A DNA stretch of 64,000 nucleotides. It comes from an uncultured Porphyromonadaceae bacterium (GTDB lineage: Bacteria > Bacteroidota > Bacteroidia > Bacteroidales > Muribaculaceae). Numbering within the stretch: position 1 is the first letter of the stretch; every line of letters starts with the position of its first letter. The position numbers were made by a program, and so were the translations under genes. Below are positions 32,166 through 40,851 of the stretch, in pieces. The notes beneath the pieces are model-generated. The model was not told where the DNA came from and searched no databases. It saw only the letters and a list, made by a program, of their open reading frames with translations. Location: assembly GCA_937921035.1 (NCBI GenBank), contig CALEUL010000061.1, forward strand, positions 124,001-188,000, written 5' to 3'.

Positions 32166-32999
32166 CTATTTAAGGTTTTTGCGATATTCCACAGGAGACA
32201 TGCCCTCGTTCTTTTTGAAAATCCTGGAAAAATAGGCATAGTCATCATAGCCGAGAGCATACGCGATTTCTTTTGCCGACAGCGAAGTGTAGGCAAGCTG
32301 CCGTTTGGCCTGTATTATAACTCGGCTGCGTATATACGCGCCTGCACTCAGTCCGGTAGCACCCTTCACGGCCTCGTTGAGATATACTTCCGAAATATTG
32401 AGCACCGAAGCGCAGACACCCGGGCGTTTATCTTTTGGCATATGTTCGTCCTCCAGCAACTTCCTCAGTCGCGACGTAATCGTCCTGTATCGGCCACTCA
32501 GTTCATTACCCGGAGCGGAAAGTGTAGCCACCACCATGCTTTTTACAGCAATCGCAAGCGCTTTGGAAACTCTGCCGTTTTCCATGTTCCTTTCCATTAT
32601 GTAACACAGCGAACTGATGTCTTCCACAATATTCCCGCCCGGATTGAAAGGACGTGGCGATATGGAATATTCATCGATGGCCCGGGAATCCGATTCCGAA
32701 AGTATTTCGGGAGAAAAAGCAAGCAACCAGCCGTCGGCATTCCACACATCTCCGCCCGGCTTGTTATGCACCTGCCAAGGCGACACCACAACTATATCAC
32801 CTGCCCTCAGCTCTTTCCGCTCAAAATCAATTTCTACGGCAGCGCTGCCTCCGGTGAGCAGCACAACCATATAATAGTCGTCGCGATGCGCGTACTGTTT
32901 CATAGCAGACTGCATTACCCGTCCGAACCGTTTTACAAAAACTCCGGAGCCGGATATCTTCTGCATTGTCGATAATGGTATATTTTTTGGCTTTGGCAT
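32166..32999 (-). CDS. AraC-family transcriptional regulator (cupin sensor)
   Basis: A 277-residue regulator. The N-terminal cupin domain (about 25-145) includes YMVVLLTGGSAAVEIDFERK and AGDIVVVSPWQVHNKPGG, where HNKPGG is the usual cupin loop. The C-terminal double HTH (about 180-277) includes SLSAKEIAYALGYDDYAYFS and FKKNEGMSPVEYRKN. The promoter's -7 element covers the first ATG of the longer frame (33023), so the ATG at 32999 (MPKPKNIPL) is chosen. Alone in its transcript; target not evident. Confidence 0.88.
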   Translation of the reverse strand: MPKPKNIPLSTMQKISGSGVFVKRFGRVMQSAMKQYAHRDDYYMVVLLTGGSAAVEIDFERKELRAGDIVVVSPWQVHNKPGGDVWNADGWLLAFSPEILSESDSRAIDEYSISPRPFNPGGNIVEDISSLCYIMERNMENGRVSKALAIAVKSMVVATLSAPGNELSGRYRTITSRLRKLLEDEHMPKDKRPGVCASVLNISEVYLNEAVKGATGLSAGAYIRSRVIIQAKRQLAYTSLSAKEIAYALGYDDYAYFSRIFKKNEGMSPVEYRKNLK

Positions 33000-33020
33000 C
33001 GCGTTTCTCTTTTGATTGCA

Positions 33021-33050
33021 CAAAGTTAGCCATTATACGGTATTCTTCAA
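33021..33050 (-). promoter_or_regulatory. Promoter of the AraC gene at 32166-32999
   Basis: Minus strand: TTG (33048-33050), 19 bp, TAACTTTG (33021-33028). It decides the start codon, because the -7 element overlaps the upstream ATG at 33023. Confidence 0.8.
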
Positions 33051-33107
33051 TAGACAATAACAATATAATCCGAAAAACGAAATTTCGCGCCTCGGAAAAC
33101 GAAGCGT

Positions 33108-33290
33108 TCATTCCTGAACTATTAAGTTTTTCTTAATAGTTGCCTCCGTGGTGAGTTCGTTGGTATCATAAATATTTTTAAGTGCTGGTTTATAGCAGAT
33201 ATAGGCACGTCAAACAATTGAGCCATAGCTTTATTGAGAATAAAGAAGTTTGCTGTTTATACAAATTTAGCGATTAATTCCGAGGTGGCA
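33108..33290 (-). pseudogene. Decayed remnant of a RhuM-family (virulence/KilA-N-like) gene
   Basis: On the minus strand, translation across a one-base shift gives FFILNKAMAQLFDVPISA, then INQHLK, and after adding one base in an A-run, NIYDTNELTTEATIKK and NLIVQE before a stop. This is the start of the RhuM family (pattern QMAxLFxV..I..HL.NI...GEL...). There is also a stop just upstream (TAA near 33262). Only about 45 codons survive. RhuM genes are common beside restriction-modification loci and on islands, so this is a scar of a lost element. Recognition is by eye. Confidence 0.6.
33117..33141. repeat. Perfect 10-bp inverted repeat in the thrS upstream gap
   Basis: AACTATTAAG (33117-33126) and CTTAATAGTT (33132-33141) with a 5-T loop, lying at the end of the RhuM remnant. 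No gene ends here on either strand. The rest of the gap up to 33403 shows no gene. Confidence 0.55.
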
Positions 33291-33403
33291 AAGAGAACTT
33301 GAATGTATCACATAAAGCCGTTATATATAGCTTATTCCGAGCTTCTTTTGCTTTTGGGAGATAATTAATGGACGCACATGCGCGTAATGCAAAAAAAAAT
33401 TAC

Positions 33404-33411
33404 TATCTTTG
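33404..33411 (+). promoter_or_regulatory. -7 element of the thrS operon
   Basis: TATCTTTG fits TAnnTTTG and lies 64 bp before the thrS ATG. No TTG is at 19-22 bp upstream. Confidence 0.6.
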
Positions 33412-33475
33412 CAGCTGATTTTAGCCGGACCATCACATTCCCGAGCTAAAGCACAGTTGCTTAACAACAAACGAC

Positions 33476-35410
33476 ATGATTAAAATAACATTTCCCGACA
33501 ACAGCGTAAAGGAATTTGAAGCCGGCATTACGCCGCTCCAGATTGCCGAAGCTATCTCGCCACGTCTGGCCCGCGAAGTTCTCGCCGCCAGTGTCAACGA
33601 CAAAGAATGGGACCTCACACGCCCCATCAGCGAAGACGCCAGCATCAGGCTTTATAAATGGGAAGACCCCGAGGGCAAGCACGCTTTCTGGCACAGTTCG
33701 GCTCACCTTCTGGCCGAAGCCCTGCAGGAACTGTATCCCGGAGTTCGGTTCGGCATAGGTCCGGCAATCGAAAACGGTTTCTACTACGACATCGACCCGG
33801 GCGACAACAAGCTCACTTCCGACGACTTTGCCAAAATCGAAGCCAAAATGCTGGAGCTTGCAAAACAGAACCAGGCAATCGTACGTGCCGAAATTTCCAA
33901 AGCCGACGCGCTCAAGTTCTTCGGCGACAAAAATGAAGAATACAAATGCGAGCTTATATCCGAACTGGAAGACGGCTCCATAACAACATACACACAGGGC
34001 AACTTCACCGACCTTTGCCGCGGCCCGCACATCCCCACAACCGCTCCAATCAAGGCAGCGAAAGTGATGTCGCTCGCCGGCGCGTTCTGGCGCGGCGACG
34101 AAAAGCGCAAGCAGCTTGTTCGCGTCTACGGTATCACCTTCCCCAAGAAGGCAATGCTCGACGAATACCTCGCCCTGCTCGAGGAAGCCAAAAAGCGCGA
34201 CCACCGCAAAATCGGCAAGGAGATGGAACTGTTCGCCTTCTCGCCCAAAGTTGGCGCCGGTCTGCCTCTCTGGCTCCCCAAAGGCGCTGCCCTGCGCGAC
34301 CGTCTGGAGCAGTTCCTGCGTAAGATTCAGAAACGCTACGGATACCTGCAGGTTATCACCCCGCACATCGGCAACAAGCAGCTCTACGTAACATCCGGAC
34401 ACTACGCAAAATACGGCAAGGACTCCTTCCAGCCCATCCACACACCCGAGGAAGGCGAGGAATACCTGCTCAAACCAATGAACTGCCCCCACCACTGCGA
34501 AATATTCCGTGCTCTGCCCCGCTCCTACCGCGACCTGCCTCTGCGCCTGGCCGAATTCGGCACTGTATACCGCTACGAACAGAGCGGCGAGCTCCACGGC
34601 CTTACACGAGTACGCGGTTTCACGCAGGACGACGCGCACATTTTCTGCGCCCCCGAACAGATAAAGGACGAGTTCCTCAAAGTGATGGACATTATCCTGT
34701 ATATCTTCAAGGCGCTCAATTTCGATAACTACGAGGCTCAGATTTCGCTGCGCGACCCCGAACACAAGGAAAAATACATCGGCAGCGACGAAAACTGGCA
34801 CAAAGCAGAACAGGCCATCATCGAGGCATGCGCCGAAAAAGGCATAAACGCTCGCACAGAACTCGGCGAAGCTGCTTTCTACGGTCCCAAGCTCGACTTC
34901 ATGGTCCGCGACGCTATCGGCCGCCGCTGGCAGCTCGGCACAATCCAGGTAGACTACAACCTGCCCGAACGCTTCGAGCTGGAGTACACCGGCAGCGACA
35001 ACGCCAAGCACCGCCCCGTAATGATTCACCGCGCCCCCTTCGGCTCGATGGAACGCTTCGTTGCCGTATTGCTCGAACACACCGCCGGACACTTCCCCCT
35101 CTGGCTCGCTCCCGAACAGGCTGTCATAATCCCTGTTAGCGACAAGTATCTCGACTACGCACGCAAGGTTGCCGACGAACTCGAAGAAAGCGATATCCGC
35201 GTGGAAATTGACTCGCGTAACGAGACCCTCGGACGCAAAATACGCGACAACCAGCTCAAAAAAGTACCATACATGCTCGTTGTTGGCGAAAAAGAAGCCG
35301 AAAATGGCGAAGTTTCAGTAAGAAAACCGGGCCAAGGCGACTTAGGTTCGATGAAAATTGCTAACTTTGCACAGATTTTGACCGACGAAGTCAAACAAAT
35401 GATTAACTAA
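33476..35410 (+). CDS. thrS: Threonyl-tRNA synthetase
   Basis: A 644-residue class II synthetase. TGS domain (about 1-62), editing domain with HSSAHLLAEAL and GPHIPTT, catalytic core (about 240-540) with the zinc-site NCPHHCEIF and the class II motif HRAPFGSMERFVAVLLEH, and an anticodon-binding domain (about 545-644). It charges tRNA-Thr and corrects Ser. The ATG at 33476 is the first in frame. Leads thrS-infC-rpmI-rplT, the conserved order. A 543-codon open frame on the opposite strand is a codon-bias shadow. Confidence 0.98.
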   Translation: MIKITFPDNSVKEFEAGITPLQIAEAISPRLAREVLAASVNDKEWDLTRPISEDASIRLYKWEDPEGKHAFWHSSAHLLAEALQELYPGVRFGIGPAIENGFYYDIDPGDNKLTSDDFAKIEAKMLELAKQNQAIVRAEISKADALKFFGDKNEEYKCELISELEDGSITTYTQGNFTDLCRGPHIPTTAPIKAAKVMSLAGAFWRGDEKRKQLVRVYGITFPKKAMLDEYLALLEEAKKRDHRKIGKEMELFAFSPKVGAGLPLWLPKGAALRDRLEQFLRKIQKRYGYLQVITPHIGNKQLYVTSGHYAKYGKDSFQPIHTPEEGEEYLLKPMNCPHHCEIFRALPRSYRDLPLRLAEFGTVYRYEQSGELHGLTRVRGFTQDDAHIFCAPEQIKDEFLKVMDIILYIFKALNFDNYEAQISLRDPEHKEKYIGSDENWHKAEQAIIEACAEKGINARTELGEAAFYGPKLDFMVRDAIGRRWQLGTIQVDYNLPERFELEYTGSDNAKHRPVMIHRAPFGSMERFVAVLLEHTAGHFPLWLAPEQAVIIPVSDKYLDYARKVADELEESDIRVEIDSRNETLGRKIRDNQLKKVPYMLVVGEKEAENGEVSVRKPGQGDLGSMKIANFAQILTDEVKQMIN

Positions 35411-35421
35411 TAACCCCCTGA

Positions 35422-36024
35422 ATGGAGAAAAAACCCCCTTACAATCCCGCCGCTCGTCCTGCCGGACCGCGCAAACCCAATGGTCCCCAGCAGCACCGCG
35501 ACCCACGCCAGGCAAAGCAAGTGCCCAACAATATAAACGAGCACATCCGTGCCCGCGAAGTTCGACTTGTGGGCGATAACGTTACGCCCGGCATATACTC
35601 CATTCAAGAAGCTCAGCGCATAGCCGAGGAACTTGAACTCGATCTTGTCGAGATTTCCGCTCAGGCCGATCCTCCTGTCTGCAAAGTGCTCGATTACCAG
35701 AAGTACCTTTACCAGCAGAAGAAGAAAGCCAAGGAAATAAAGGCAAAATCAACACAGGTGGTTGTGAAAGAGATCCGTTTCGGACCTCAGACCGACGACC
35801 ACGACTACAACTTCAAGCTCAAGCACGCCATCGGCTTCCTTCAGGAAGGTGCGAAAGTAAAAGCTTACGTATTCTTCAAAGGCCGCTCCATTCTCTTCAA
35901 GGAACAGGGCGAAGTGCTTCTGCTTCGTTTCGCTAACGACCTCGAGGACTACGGCAAAGTTGAGCAGATGCCCCTCCTGGAAGGCAAGAGAATGATAATC
36001 ATGATTTCGCCTAAAAAGAAATAA
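35422..36024 (+). CDS. infC: Translation initiation factor IF-3
   Basis: A 200-residue IF-3. The N-terminal extension (1-35) is Pro/Arg-rich; the N-domain carries IRAREVRLVGDNVTPGIYSI and DLVEISAQADPPVCKVLDY; the basic linker is QQKKKAKEIKAKS; the C-domain has VKEIRFGPQTDDHDYNFKL and ends in SPKKK. It begins with ATG, not the AUU of enterobacteria, so the classic start-codon autocontrol is not expected. Placed 11 bp after thrS. Confidence 0.97.
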   Translation: MEKKPPYNPAARPAGPRKPNGPQQHRDPRQAKQVPNNINEHIRAREVRLVGDNVTPGIYSIQEAQRIAEELELDLVEISAQADPPVCKVLDYQKYLYQQKKKAKEIKAKSTQVVVKEIRFGPQTDDHDYNFKLKHAIGFLQEGAKVKAYVFFKGRSILFKEQGEVLLLRFANDLEDYGKVEQMPLLEGKRMIIMISPKKK

Positions 36025-36086
36025 TTCAGGTCCGCCGTGCAGGCCTCTATTATACAACTCGAATTAACTAATTAACAAACAGACAA

Positions 36087-36284
36087 ATGCCCAAGATTAA
36101 AACTAACTCCGGTGCCAAAAAGAGGTTCGCCCTTACCGGATCAGGAAAAATCAAAAGAAAACACGCATTCAAGAGCCACATTCTGACTAAGAAAACCAAA
36201 AAGCAGAAACGCAACCTTACACACACCGGACTCATCGCCCGCGTAGACGTAAAGGCCGTTAAAGCTCTTCTCGGTCTCAAATAA
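36087..36284 (+). CDS. rpmI: 50S ribosomal protein L35
   Basis: A 65-residue basic protein with the L35 pattern: MPKIKTNSGAKKRFALTGSG at the start, RKHAFKSHILTKKTKKQKRN in the middle. Part of the large ribosomal subunit. It follows infC by 62 bp and precedes rplT by 119 bp, the invariant order. Confidence 0.97.
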   Translation: MPKIKTNSGAKKRFALTGSGKIKRKHAFKSHILTKKTKKQKRNLTHTGLIARVDVKAVKALLGLK

Positions 36285-36403
36285 GCTCGCCTTTGCAAGT
36301 TTTCCAAATTAATTCGTGTTATTGTAATTTCATTATTAACCGAGTGTTTAGCCAAAAAGAGCCGGCGATCGTCGGACGCTAACATTCAAAAACTTCTGAA
36401 ACA

Positions 36404-36754
36404 ATGCCAAGATCAGTCAATCACGTCGCTTCTCGCGCACGCCGCAAAAAAATCCTCAAACTTACACGAGGCTACTACGGCTGCCGCCGTAATGTGTGGA
36501 CCGTTGCCAAAAACACATGGGAAAAAGGTCTCACATACGCTTATCGCGACCGCAAAGACAACAAAGCAAACTTCCGTGCCCTCTGGATTCAGCGTATCAA
36601 CGCTGCTGCCCGCATGCACGACCTGAGCTACTCCAAGCTCATGGGCCTTATCCACAAGAGCGGTATCGAAATCAACCGTAAAGTCCTCGCCGACCTCGCT
36701 CTCAACAACCCCGCTGCTTTCGCAGCTGTTGTAGAGAAAGTGAAGAACGCATAA
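36404..36754 (+). CDS. rplT: 50S ribosomal protein L20
   Basis: A 116-residue L20, which binds 23S rRNA early in 50S assembly. Start MPRSVNHVASRARRKKILKL, then TRGYYGCRRNVWTVAKNTWE, and the C-terminal globular part SYSKLMGLIHKSGIEINRKV. Last gene of the operon, followed by an intrinsic terminator. Confidence 0.97.
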   Translation: MPRSVNHVASRARRKKILKLTRGYYGCRRNVWTVAKNTWEKGLTYAYRDRKDNKANFRALWIQRINAAARMHDLSYSKLMGLIHKSGIEINRKVLADLALNNPAAFAAVVEKVKNA

Positions 36755-36775
36755 GCAGACTTTACCTTACCCCAC

Positions 36776-36801
36776 AGCGCGGCCTCGGCCGCGCTTTTTT
36801 T
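36776..36801 (+). terminator. Intrinsic terminator of the thrS-rplT operon
   Basis: AGCGCGGCC (36776-36784) and GGCCGCGCT (36787-36795) form a GC-rich stem with a CTCG tetraloop, followed by seven T (36795-36801). A textbook rho-independent terminator. Confidence 0.92.
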
Positions 36802-36847
36802 ATGCCGGCATCACTCCCTCTACCACATCAACGGCCGGGAGATTGGC

Positions 36848-36889
36848 AAAAAAAGCCTCTCAGACGCCAAAGCGGAAACATCTGAGAGG
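36848..36889 (-). terminator. Intrinsic terminator of the efflux operon (minus strand)
   Basis: CCTCTCAGA (36856-36864) and TCTGAGAGG (36881-36889) form a 9-bp stem; on the minus strand it is followed by a T-run (complement of A's at 36848-36854). It follows the stop of the MFS gene at 36917. Confidence 0.85.
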
Positions 36890-36916
36890 TATTATTTATC
36901 CAGTCTATCAGTTGTC

Positions 36917-38518
36917 CTATGCCGCCGCGGCTTCGCGGCGCACAAGCGAACGCATGCTGCGGCGGATGGTCTTCCACTTAGGGAATATAGCCCACGGCCG
37001 CATAGAACTGTAGCTGCACAGAATTACTGCGAGACTTACTATGCCTGCTATCAGCAGCCATCCATATATTTCCTTCATGGACTCCACAAGGGCCTGCCGC
37101 TGCACCATACCGTACAGTTCTCCCAGAGGAATATGCGGCACATGCGGATTAGTGTCGGTTATAGCACTCCCGAGCAGAGCGGAATTCGCAGCAATCGTGC
37201 GGCTGAGGAATTCGCCGATTACCGCGGGGCCGAAGGACGCGCCCATCACAGCGCCGAAGAAACCATTGACAACCAGCGCCTGCGGAAAAACAAAGAAATG
37301 CAGTCCGGAATGCACGATGGAGGTAAGGAACACTATGGAGATGATAACCTCGGATGCTCCACGGCAGAACAACGGTATGAAAAGCATCTCTTTTTCTATA
37401 TCATAGTCGATAAGGAAATAGAAATAGGCCAGATACACCGCCGCAAGGGCAAACGCTATGGCCGTTAGCGTCTTGTAGCGCCAACGCCGACGCGCAAAAG
37501 TGAAATATGTGAAGCCTACTCCGCACACGATTCCGGCAAACACGTACCAGTTGAGGTCTACCAGGTTTGTTTCATCGAATCCGAGAATCCCGGATGCAAA
37601 GCCATTCTCGAACACGTGGCCCGGTGCCATCAGAATATAGAAAACGGTATATATAATCATAGCGTACACAACGTTGCGGCGCGTCATGGCGGCAAAGGAT
37701 ATGTACGGATGGCGGAGGAACGACGCTCGCCATAGGTTAAGCGCCAGGCACGCAAGGCCGATAACCGTGGCTCCGCGTATTTCGGCCGCCTCCCACCAGT
37801 CGTAGTAATTGCCATAGATACACACGTAGGCAAAACAGAGCATGAATATGCTCCACAGCAACGAACCTATCCAGTCGATTCCGAGAAGAGGTATATACAT
37901 AGGCCCGTGGACAGGACGCAGAAGCACGGCAACCATTATCATCACCAGTACCAGCAGACCCGTCATAATTACCGGCATGCACTCCCATTGGCTTACAAAC
38001 GTTGTATAAACAGTGGCAACGCCGCCAAGCTGTATGGCGCCGTCCACCACAAGATAGACGTAGCAGAAGAACACGGCCATATCGCGCACGGGCGTGAGCC
38101 ATAGCTGTATGGTGGAGTTACACAGGAAAGTGGCCCACATGCGGAACCAGCCTACAACAAGACAGCTTGCCACCAACAGCGGCACCGAGGTTGTTGTGGC
38201 GCACACAATATTCGCCGCTATCATTGCAGCGCAGCATATCAGCATGCCCGTGCGGCAGCTGTAGCGGAATTTGAGACGAAACATGACGGCAAAGTTCACC
38301 GACATGCCTACAAGCTGCGCCACTCCGGCCATCATAACATCCTGCTCCATCATCGCCGTACTGCCCACCATCTGCGAGGCGGCGGCAAGGTACACGCCGC
38401 CGCTGAACTGCACGACTATTACAAAGAAAATGAACAGCCAGGGCTTGAGACGTTCCGGCACAATGCCAATGACATCGGGTATGCTGAACGCGCCCTGCTG
38501 TGCGTGAGGATTGCCCAT
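36917..38518 (-). CDS. MFS drug transporter, EmrB-like (14 helices)
   Basis: A 533-residue inner-membrane protein with about 14 hydrophobic helices, the DHA2/EmrB layout. It lacks a crisp motif A but keeps the order and length of Bacteroidota EmrB-like proteins next to an HlyD adaptor and a TolC channel. The C-terminal loop before the last helix (about 450-490) is the large periplasmic one. It exports drugs or lipophilic compounds by proton antiport, substrate unknown. Starts 2 bp after the adaptor gene. Because that adaptor gene carries a frameshift, this pump may be impaired. Confidence 0.83.
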   Translation of the reverse strand: MGNPHAQQGAFSIPDVIGIVPERLKPWLFIFFVIVVQFSGGVYLAAASQMVGSTAMMEQDVMMAGVAQLVGMSVNFAVMFRLKFRYSCRTGMLICCAAMIAANIVCATTTSVPLLVASCLVVGWFRMWATFLCNSTIQLWLTPVRDMAVFFCYVYLVVDGAIQLGGVATVYTTFVSQWECMPVIMTGLLVLVMIMVAVLLRPVHGPMYIPLLGIDWIGSLLWSIFMLCFAYVCIYGNYYDWWEAAEIRGATVIGLACLALNLWRASFLRHPYISFAAMTRRNVVYAMIIYTVFYILMAPGHVFENGFASGILGFDETNLVDLNWYVFAGIVCGVGFTYFTFARRRWRYKTLTAIAFALAAVYLAYFYFLIDYDIEKEMLFIPLFCRGASEVIISIVFLTSIVHSGLHFFVFPQALVVNGFFGAVMGASFGPAVIGEFLSRTIAANSALLGSAITDTNPHVPHIPLGELYGMVQRQALVESMKEIYGWLLIAGIVSLAVILCSYSSMRPWAIFPKWKTIRRSMRSLVRREAAAA

Positions 38519-38520
38519 TG

Positions 38521-39504
38521 TTATTTAATGACACATTCCACATTCATTCCCGCGCGCAGCTTCTGCATGGCCGCGGAATCATTGTCGCTGTCAAAAGCTA
38601 TCCTTACAGGCACACGCTGGCGCACCTTTACGAAGTTGCCCGCCGAGTTGTCCTGCGGGAGCAGCGACACAGCCGCGCCTGTAGCCTTGGATATGGCCGA
38701 TACGGTACCGTGGAAAACAGTGCCAGGTATGGCGTCTACCTTTATCTCGGCCTCGCTGCCTATGGCTATACCCTTGAGCTGAGTTTCCTTGTAGTTGGCA
38801 GTTACCCACACATCGCCGCAGTCTACCACGTCGAGCAGCGTCTGGCCCGGCTGAACGAGCTGACCTACCTGAATGTCCTTACGCGAAGCGTAGCCGTAAC
38901 ACGGCGCCACCACAACAGTGTACGACAGATTCAGTTCCGCCGTTTCCACAAGAGCCTTGGCCAGGTCTATGCCGGCATCGCTCTGTTCGGAACGGCGGCG
39001 GCTCTCGTCTACGCGGCGGTCGGCTGCCTCAAGCTGTCGGCTAAGCATGTCGTATCGTGCCTTTGCAGCCTCATAGGCGGTTTTGGCGCCGTCGTACTGC
39101 TGCTGTGTTACGGCGTTCTGCTTCAGCAGTTCGCTGTAGCGGTTAAAGTCGGTGCGAGCATTCTCCATCAGCACACGCGCTTCCTCTATGCTCGCCTTGC
39201 TCACTGCTGAGTTAGCGCCCGCTACGCTTATCCCACGTTCGGCCAGACCTTTGCCTGCAAGGGCGTTGGCATAGTCGGCCTGGGCACGCGCAAGGGCAAG
39301 ACGCATGTCGGCGTCGTCGATAATCACAAGGGTATCGCCCTTGTTCACCTTGCTGAATTCATCGAAGCGTATTTCCTTGATGTAGCCCTGCACGCGGCTT
39401 ACGATGGGTACAATCTGCTGGCGCACCTGAGCGTTGTCGGTGAATTCGCCTTTGCCGAAGTACATCAGTTTGCTAAGCGCCCATACAGCGGCGCAGACAA
39501 TCAC
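38521..39504 (-). CDS. HlyD/EmrA-type membrane-fusion adaptor, frameshifted at the N-terminus
   Basis: The open frame gives a 327-residue EmrA-like adaptor: a membrane helix ending in VWALSKLMYFGKGEF, DNAQVRQQIVPIVSRVQGYI, a coiled-coil hairpin (about 75-190), a lipoyl half (VVAPCYGYASRKDIQVGQLV) and a beta-barrel (DVWVTANYKETQLKG). No ATG exists in frame; a GTG at 39504 would cut the membrane helix short. The natural start is the ATG at 39553, overlapping the TolC stop as ATGA and giving MKQHTKK. It is one base out of frame, and the shift lies in the 5-A run at 39531-39535. Four A's would give MKQHTKKIASYIVTAAV. Confidence 0.8.
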   Translation of the reverse strand: MIVCAAVWALSKLMYFGKGEFTDNAQVRQQIVPIVSRVQGYIKEIRFDEFSKVNKGDTLVIIDDADMRLALARAQADYANALAGKGLAERGISVAGANSAVSKASIEEARVLMENARTDFNRYSELLKQNAVTQQQYDGAKTAYEAAKARYDMLSRQLEAADRRVDESRRRSEQSDAGIDLAKALVETAELNLSYTVVVAPCYGYASRKDIQVGQLVQPGQTLLDVVDCGDVWVTANYKETQLKGIAIGSEAEIKVDAIPGTVFHGTVSAISKATGAAVSLLPQDNSAGNFVKVRQRVPVRIAFDSDNDSAAMQKLRAGMNVECVIK

Positions 39505-39530
39505 TGCCGCCGTTACGATATACGACGCTA

Positions 39531-39535
39531 TTTTT
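39531..39535 (-). other. Frameshift site in the EmrA-like gene (A5 run)
   Basis: Five T on the plus strand (five A in the message). Reading from the coupled ATG at 39553, removal of one A restores a continuous adaptor of 343 residues with a complete membrane helix. It may be a real inactivating or phase-variable indel, or a sequencing error. Confidence 0.75.
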
Positions 39536-39549
39536 CTTTGTATGCTGTT

Positions 39550-40851
39550 TCATATTTTTCCGGATGTGAACAGAAGTTTATAATGATAATAAATAATGTC
39601 GATGCGCGCATTCACAAGTTTTTGCTCGGCATCGAGTTTTGCATTGGCGGCATCAAGCAAATCGGTTATCAGCGCCATGCCCGAGTTGTAGCGCAGCGCA
39701 ACAGTACGATAATTGATATCGGCCAGTTCTACGCTTTTTTTCTGAGTGGACAGCTCCTCGAAGGCTTCGAGGTAGCGAGTGTAATCGCTGCGTATGCCAA
39801 GTTCGATGTTGTCGCGGGCTGCCTCAAGTTCCTGGCGGGCGCGCAGTGTGGCGGCACGGCTTTTGGCGAGGCGCCTGTCTGTCTTGAACAGGCTCGACAG
39901 ATTGTAGCTCACGCCCACACCGACGTACCAGTAGCTCAGATTGCGGTTTATCGGCGGTATTTCCACCAGGATTGGGCCGTCCATTGTCCATCCCGCCTTT
40001 ATACCGATGTGCGGCAGATAGTCGGCACGCACAATATCCTCGGCCTTGCGGCTTATGTCCACCCCCTTGCCAGCAAGCTGAATCGCGGGCGCCGAAGTGG
40101 CTGCTTCCTGCCACGACCGCTCGTTGCCTTTTGCCGGAAGCGCCGACAGCATAAGCGTGTCAGGCACCACTTCCGTACCTTCCGGCAGACCTGCGTTTAT
40201 AACGAGGCTGCTGTTCAGAATCTTAAGACTGTTCTGCAGCTTGGTTTCCTGTAGCCTGAGGTTGGCCACAAGCAACTCGTAGCGCGTAACATCGTTGTGC
40301 AGAGCCACACCCTGGCTATGGCGTGCCCGCATCTCTTCAAGCACCTGTTCGGCCTGGCCTATGTTCTGGCGCACCACATCGAGCAGATTGTGGCATTTGT
40401 AGATGTCGAGATAATTGCCAGCAAGCAGAAAACGGATATTGTCGCGCTGCAAGTCGGATCGATACCTTGCCGCCGTCGATTCCATCTCGGCAATATCTAT
40501 GGCACCGGATATGGCTCCGCCGGTATAGACAGGCTGGGTAATATTCAGCGAAAGACCGGTACCGAGGTGTGGAATAGGAGCCTTCTGATAGTCGCTGAAA
40601 TCTCGCCGCGTGGTAAAACCGTCGCCGATATAGCTCACCGACAGCGATACATCCACGTCCGGCAGACGCCCCGAACGGGCTACCGCCATCTGGCGCTCAG
40701 CCTCCTGCTGCGCCGTGAAATAGGGTTGCAGCTGCGCGCTGTTGCTCTCTGCCGTGGCAAAGATTTCCTCGAGCGTAAACACCCGCGGCTGCGCCTCCGC
40801 AACTCCTCCCGCAAGGGCCAAAGCCCCTGCAAGAAGTGCATAATACTTCAT
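39550..40851 (-). CDS. TolC-like outer-membrane channel of the Emr-type pump
   Basis: A 433-residue outer-membrane efflux protein: signal peptide ending near GGVAEA/QPR, then the two repeated TolC halves. Half one has FTLEEIFATAESNSAQLQPY and TQPVYTGGAISGAIDIAE; half two has LPHIGIKAGWTMDGP, SLFKTDRRLAKSRAATLRAR and NYRTVALRYNSGMALITDLL. It forms the exit duct for the adaptor/MFS pair. First gene of the operon; it has a long leader of about 270 nt. Its stop overlaps the adaptor's intended ATG. Confidence 0.9.
   Translation of the reverse strand: MKYYALLAGALALAGGVAEAQPRVFTLEEIFATAESNSAQLQPYFTAQQEAERQMAVARSGRLPDVDVSLSVSYIGDGFTTRRDFSDYQKAPIPHLGTGLSLNITQPVYTGGAISGAIDIAEMESTAARYRSDLQRDNIRFLLAGNYLDIYKCHNLLDVVRQNIGQAEQVLEEMRARHSQGVALHNDVTRYELLVANLRLQETKLQNSLKILNSSLVINAGLPEGTEVVPDTLMLSALPAKGNERSWQEAATSAPAIQLAGKGVDISRKAEDIVRADYLPHIGIKAGWTMDGPILVEIPPINRNLSYWYVGVGVSYNLSSLFKTDRRLAKSRAATLRARQELEAARDNIELGIRSDYTRYLEAFEELSTQKKSVELADINYRTVALRYNSGMALITDLLDAANAKLDAEQKLVNARIDIIYYHYKLLFTSGKI

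Noticed and set aside
33461..35092. A 543-codon open frame on the minus strand across thrS.
   Set aside because: It is antisense to a perfectly conserved synthetase, has no recognisable domain and low-complexity Val/Phe/Gly-rich content; it results from codon bias.
39504..39553. Programmed ribosomal frameshifting as the explanation of the EmrA-like start.
   Set aside because: The A5 run is not part of a standard -1 slippery heptamer in the needed frame and the required shift is +1 without a known stimulator; an indel is simpler.
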